Below are positions 59,771 through 64,000 of a DNA stretch of 64,000 nt, piece by piece. Where the stretch lies: the NCBI GenBank assembly GCA_963575745.1, contig CAUYUJ010003669.1:436457-500456 (forward strand). The letters run 5' to 3'. The notes beneath the pieces were generated by a model that was not told the origin of the DNA, ran no database searches, and saw only the letters and a program-made list of their open reading frames with translations. Origin of the DNA: Prorocentrum cordatum (taxonomy: Eukaryota; Sar; Dinophyceae; Prorocentrales; Prorocentraceae). Numbering within the stretch: position 1 is the first letter of the stretch; each line of letters opens with the position of its first letter. The position numbers and the translations under genes were made by a program.

Positions 59771-60770
59771 CTAAATGCCCTTGCCCCACCTGGCCACCAT
59801 CATGCCCGCCGCTCTAGCAGGCAACTTGCGCATCCCGGTCGCAGCTAACTCAGCGATCTGGCCGTGGTAGTCTCTTCCCTTGGTACGTCGACACAGCGTC
59901 GAGCCGTCTTCTTTCACGGAAGACCTCGTGAGAACCCAGCTGGCGCGTCTCGCCAGCCATGTGCAGATGGGGTCGCCGGACTTCACCTCGACCTCGTAGT
60001 GAGCGTCGACGGCGCGCACCAAGGTGCGGATGCGCTGCTGCACCCTGCCGCCTGCTGTCTCGATCGGCCCCTGCGACTTGGAGTCGTGCCTCGGGCCGAC
60101 CTGCGCGACGGTCTCCTCGCCGCGCACCGCGGCGACGGCCCTGCCCAGCGCCGCGATCGCATTCTCCTGGTCGCACGACATCACCACGCGCATGCGGCCC
60201 CAGAACCGGAGGGCCTGCACTGGAACCTTGATGGCGTAGTCAACCGCGCCCCTCTCCATCGCATCGCGCCGGCGCTCTCAATCGTAGTTGGCTCGAAGTC
60301 CAAGCGCGCGCAAATGGTCATCGCGTCGTCAGCGCCACGAATTTCTGGAAACGGATTGTCAATCCAGACCCGCGGCGCGTCGCGCCCCTGATCTGCCCCG
60401 CGGCGCACCTCCTCGCGGCCTCCTCCTACCGCGCACGACTTGCACCGCGACCTGCAAGGCCAATGAATGGAACTGCGTGGCTGTCTCTCGGCCAACGGCA
60501 GCATGACTGGCGCGCCTCGAGCCTGCGAAGCTCGGACTGCAAAACTGTCGCACAACTCGGTCGCATCCCTGCGCTTCACGACGATCCCCTGGCTGTCGCT
60601 GACCAGCCCCTCTTGTGCCGGCCTTGCCGCCGCCGCTGCCGATGCTGATGAACTCGCCGCTGCTCCTCCAGCTGACTTCTGACATGCGCCTCCAGCCTCT
60701 TCGGGATCGCGCCCTTCTCGATAGACGGGCAACGGGCGAGCCGCAGTTGGCTGCCCGGGCGGCGCGGCCG
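59771..60770 (-). pseudogene. Copia integrase
   Basis: The N-terminal zinc-binding region is only partly readable (SIHWPCRSRCKSC near 60460). The core begins RVWIDNPF, then after a frameshift near 60270 continues VVMSCDQENAIAALGRAV (second catalytic Asp), then RHDSKSQGPIETAGG with the catalytic Glu in GPIET, then WLARRASWVLTRSSVKEDGS, where Copia integrases have the HaAWLLNR..G.T block. It inserts the cDNA into host DNA. An in-frame TAG at 59771 separates it from the next block in the same frame. Confidence 0.8.
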
Positions 60771-61165
60771 CGATCGCGAGCTCGCTAGCGCAGACCACGC
60801 GCTTCACCTGCAAGTACCAGATGCGGCCCTGCAAGGTCAGCGGAAAGAGCCACCCGCTGGGCGCCTCCAGCATGCTCGCGTAGACGCCGCACCTCGGCAC
60901 GAAGCCCGCCCCCAGCAAGTCCCGCTGCGCGACGATCGGGCACTTCGCTTTCGCCACCTGGGACCTGGACTTCATAATCTCGCGCTGCTGGTTCGTCGCC
61001 CTCACGATGAAGCTAATTTCGCGGGGGCCGTCGCGCGTGATCCACCGGCCAGTGGCCGCCTCCAACGACGGTGGCTTCCTGGGCTCGGTCCGCCGCCCTG
61101 AGCCCGCTGGACCTTTCTACAAATGGGACGGCGGGCGCGTAGCGATGCCGGCCCCGCTGTCGCTC
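60770..61165 (-). pseudogene. Copia retropepsin-like protease
   Basis: The active-site tripeptide occurs in SDSGAG at 61161-61150. The frame meets a TAG at 61117-61119, then resumes and runs through REISFIVRATNQQREI, CPIVAQRDLLGAGFVP and GWLFPLTLQGRIWYLQVKR, matching the C-terminal half of Copia proteases. It would cleave the polyprotein. One stop disables it. Confidence 0.6.
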
Positions 61166-61567
61166 ATCGAGCTATCGTAGTCGTTGTTCTCGTGGGGGCC
61201 GTCGCTGGCCGATGCCGGCACACTGCTGTAGACGATGTCCTCCTCGTCCGTGTCTGGCCAGGGGTGGCTCGATCATCTCCAACAGTGACGCTCCTTGTCT
61301 TGCGCTGCTCCGGCTGCATCGCTGCCGTCGAAGTCGGGGGTGCTGAAGTCGGAGCCGCCCCACCTATGGACTGCGCCAGGCGCCTCGCCGCGCCCGGGCG
61401 GTGCTGGGCCAGCATCGAGACGGGAATGGCGTTCACCATCGAGGCAGAGTCGTTCGGGCCGAAAGCGTGCGCTGTGCCCCGTGCACTTGGACCTATCGCC
61501 GCGGCAATGCGAGGGCGCTGCTGCTGCTGCTGAGGAATAAAAGCGTTCGTCTTGCTGTGCTGCTGCG

Positions 61568-62637
61568 CTATCTGCTGGTCGCATTTGCTCCTCTTCCTGC
61601 GAGGCTCCGTCGCGTGGCCTGCGATCTTGCGCCAGTCGCACCGCTCGCCCTTGTCGCTCTTGGTCTTCCCTTTATCATTCTTGCTTTGCCGCCTCTGGAC
61701 TTGCCTTTGTCATCTGCGTCTTTGCCTTTGCCGTCTTGCCCCTTGCCATCTCGTGAATTGCTTCCTATGTACCAAGGGTGAACAGCGTCGACGTCCATCG
61801 GCTTGACCTGGTCATCGTCTCTGTGCCACACCCGCTGATTCACCATGTAATCCATGACCTCCTTGCGGATGTGGCGGTATCGAACTAGCCTGTTGGAAGT
61901 CAGCGTCAAAAGAGACTCCAGAACTTAGTCTTCCTGTCCCTGGACCAGCGCGTTCGCCTTGATGTTTATGGCAAGACGTCCTCCGCTTGCTCCTCGTACT
62001 CTGCAACTTCTCGCCCCCACGTCTCGATAGCTTCTCGGTGGCCTGCTCCTGCCTTGAACGTCGTACTCAAAAGCTGGTTCAGCAGCGCGCCCTGGCGTCC
62101 GCGAGCTCCCGGCTCGTACTCTACGATGACTTGCCTCCACGTCTCGAAGCCATTCGACGACTTGATATTCTTTACCAACTTGAACCCTCGAGACTTCGCT
62201 GTCATGCCAGGGGTCAAAAAATGAAACCGTGTCCGTGGTCTCTTGTCGTCTCCGACCTTCTCGTCGGCAAACGATATGCCCATGACTATCTCCTCGTCCG
62301 ACGTGGCCGACCTGTCCATCAGCTCGATAATCCACTCATCCTGGGAGGCCACGGAGCTTTTGAACAGGAAACACCAGTCGGACCACGATTCTTGCTTGCC
62401 GTTAATATTTATATTCGTCTCGAAAGGATTGTCCTTCTCGACGTCGGCCGTCGCCGCCGCCGCTGCTGCCGCGGCTCCTGCCGCAGCGCCCAGACCGGCA
62501 ACTTCTTCAGCGGCGCGAGCCGCTTCCGCTCGCAGTCGATATGCTCGTTCCTTGGCTTCTCGCGCCTCGCGTCTCAGCTCTGCGCTGTTGATGTCCAGCT
62601 GCTCGATTCGACGCAGTATCCCCCCGGGAGTCATCAC
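61568..62637 (-). pseudogene. Copia gag
   Basis: First 223 residues (62637-61966): Ala-rich helical leader, then GKQESWSDWCFLFKSSV and GFETWRQVIVEYEPGARGRQ then LLNQLLSTTF, the Trp-anchored helices of Copia-type capsids (W..W.F and LL..L). A frameshift near 61975 moves the text to a second frame, which hits a TAG at 61925 and resumes (ESLLTLTSNRLVRYRHIRKE, then PMDVDAVH) into a Lys/Gly-rich nucleocapsid-like tail. A degenerate zinc knuckle, CDWRKIAGHATEPRR, follows near 61620 with two of its Cys lost. Binds and packages element RNA in functional relatives. Confidence 0.75.
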
Positions 62638-62833
62638 CTGCCCGACCTCGTTTTTTTCACTACTTGCTGGTACTGGCCGACTCCGTGCCAGAAACCCCGC
62701 AACCTATTTTGCACGATGATGCCTTTGCCACGAAACGTTTCCAGCTCTTCTTGGTGTCCGTAGTCACACCGAACCAGGTGCAGCCCTGCTAGTCAGTCGG
62801 AAGCCTGTGTCAGTGGTGCTCGTAGTACCAAGG

Positions 62834-62992
62834 CTCCGCACTATCATTCGAATGTCCAAAACGGGCGGCAGCGAGCGAAAGCTCCAAGTATTAGATGCGG
62901 TATCCTTTTGTTCTCGAGCCTGCGAGGCGCAATGATCAACATCAATGTTGGCCTGTTCATGTTTGCTATGAGGGCGCGAGGGTGTCTCGCAC
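62834..62992 (-). repeat. 5' LTR
   Basis: Match to 57470-57629 in the same orientation. The 5' end on the minus strand may be at TGTGCGAGACA. Promoter elements not recognisable. Confidence 0.8.
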
Positions 62993-63290
62993 AAGCTGTG
63001 GAAAACTGTTGGAAACAGGGCGCACGCATATGGTTGGCAAATACAAAGACGTGGCAACTGCAAGGATGTCCAAACGTCGCGGGCATCATACGTACGCTAT
63101 CAAATTGATATCACATTAACCGTCGTTGTCTCCCTGCGGTTCCGATTCGTAACCGTACCCTCGGTACGATGGGACGCCTTAGAATGTCTGTGAACTGCCT
63201 GGTGAGGTTTCTGTCATGTTCCAGGGGCGCCTTCCCTACTCGACGCGCGCATGCCATGCTATCGGACGCTGTCCACAACTTCTTCGAGAC
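62993..63290. other. No recognisable gene
   Basis: Flanking DNA right of the LTR element. No motif, no clear target-site duplication found. Confidence 0.4.
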
Positions 63291-63294
63291 GGTC

Positions 63295-63910
63295 CCAATA
63301 CGCACCCCAAAACATCAATAAACTGCCAAACAACAAATCCAGGAAACCCTTTAGGCACCTTCGAGAGGGCCGAAAACGCTCCATGAGACCAGCAAGAGAC
63401 GCACACGGAACCCTCCACCAAGGCACTGGGAGGCGAACTTCATCGATCAACTCTCCAAAGTCAGATGGCCGAGGGGAGAGCCCCGAAAGGCTGACAGACT
63501 CAGATTGCCCGAGAGATCCACAAGCCATCAAGCCACAAAGGGAGCCACAAGATGGCACAGGAGCGCCCAACACGATCAAAACTGCCCGAATGCTACTCAA
63601 GAGTGCCCAAAGAGGGCGACAAGAGGGCCCCAAGAGGTGATGTCCATGACCGCGGAAAGGCGGGGAGGGGGGGAGGGGGCAAATTTAGGATCCCCCCCTT
63701 TTTTCATCGACGCGCTGCAAGATGGCCCCAAGAGGCGAGCCAAGGACCCAAAGAGGCCACCAAGAGGACTCTAAGAGAGCCCCAGTGCCTCCAAAAAAGG
63801 ATCCTCCAGATGACACCAAGACCCTCCAAAACAGCCCAAGAGAGCCGCGAGAGAGTTCCTAGAGGACCCCAAGAGAGCCTCCGAATGACCCGAAGACGGC
63901 TGCCAAGGAC
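63295..63910. repeat. CCAAGAGGCC-type minisatellite
   Basis: Irregular units of AAGAGGGCCCCAAGAGG, GAGGCGAGCCAAGGACCC, CAAGAGGACTCTAAGAGAGC to about 63895. A G-rich then T-rich insert lies at 63660-63705. Confidence 0.7.
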
Positions 63911-63912
63911 TT

Positions 63913-64000
63913 CCTTTTCCTCCTCCTCCTCCTCCTCCTCCTCCTCTTCGTCCTCGTCCTCTTCGCCATTCTCTTCCTCCTCGTACTCATCCTCGTCCTC
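63913..64000. repeat. (CTC)n microsatellite, runs off the window
   Basis: CTCCTC with CTCGTC interruptions to the last base. Confidence 0.9.

Larger units (their letters stand above)
57470..62992 (-). mobile_element. Copia-type LTR retrotransposon, ~5.5 kb
   Basis: Direct repeats of ~160 bp bound the element: 57470-57629 and 62834-62992. Between them, on the minus strand, the Copia order gag, protease, integrase, RT, RNase H is complete (62637 to 57882). A polypurine tract (GAGGAGGAG, minus strand, 57638-57630) abuts the left LTR, and a primer-binding-site-like TTGGTACTACGAGC lies just inside the right LTR. Several frameshifts and stops inactivate it. LTR divergence of roughly 20 percent by eye implies an old insertion. 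Confidence 0.9.

Overview
The window looks like intergenic chromosome from a large, GC-rich, repeat-choked eukaryotic nuclear genome, most probably a dinoflagellate. Reasons: there are no prokaryotic gene strings; three or more divergent non-LTR retrotransposons (LINEs) encode an apurinic-endonuclease-like domain and a reverse transcriptase with an FIDD active site; a Copia-type LTR element carries the HGDD-type catalytic box; tandem repeats, foldback/MITE-like elements and very long microsatellites are dense; and only one protein gene of ordinary appearance is intact. The species assignment is inference; no spliced-leader gene, rRNA or organelle gene is present to fix it.

Layout. 0.1-4.9 kb: decayed LINE A (minus strand). 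5.3-6.7 kb: broken ORF1-like gene (plus). 6.8-11.5 kb: CGG, 99-bp, pyrimidine, CTGT and other simple or tandem repeats, with a gag-like fragment at 7.4-8.5 kb. 12.2-14.9 kb: LINE C (minus; RT plus zinc fingers). 15.8-18.7 kb: two satellites with ~120-bp units. 18.8-28.6 kb: a modular ~1-kb satellite split by LINE B (20.4-26.2 kb, minus), the best preserved LINE. 28.6-36.8 kb: diverged tandem repeats, a LINE tail, foldback elements and microsatellites. 37.2-39.9 kb: GC-rich satellite bracketed by a 16-bp minisatellite in opposite orientations. 40.2-41.8 kb: intact leucine-rich-repeat protein gene (minus). 42-48 kb: foldbacks, a two-copy MITE family and low-complexity DNA. 48-53.5 kb: eroded coding-like DNA with an endonuclease-like fragment. 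53.6-57.4 kb: ATC microsatellite, minisatellites and another satellite copy. 57.47-62.99 kb: Copia-type LTR retrotransposon (minus) with ~160-bp LTRs. 63.3-64 kb: minisatellite and CTC repeat.

How it fits together. LINEs A and B share one architecture, read 5' to 3' as endonuclease, reverse transcriptase, connector, C2H2-type zinc finger(s), low-complexity linker, and a helical domain placed after the RT instead of in an upstream ORF1. LINE C also has zinc fingers after its RT. LINE B sits inside a GAC-rich microsatellite that is itself part of the modular satellite, so the insertion history can be read: satellite first, LINE second. All mobile elements seen are damaged by stops or frameshifts; none looks autonomous as sequenced.
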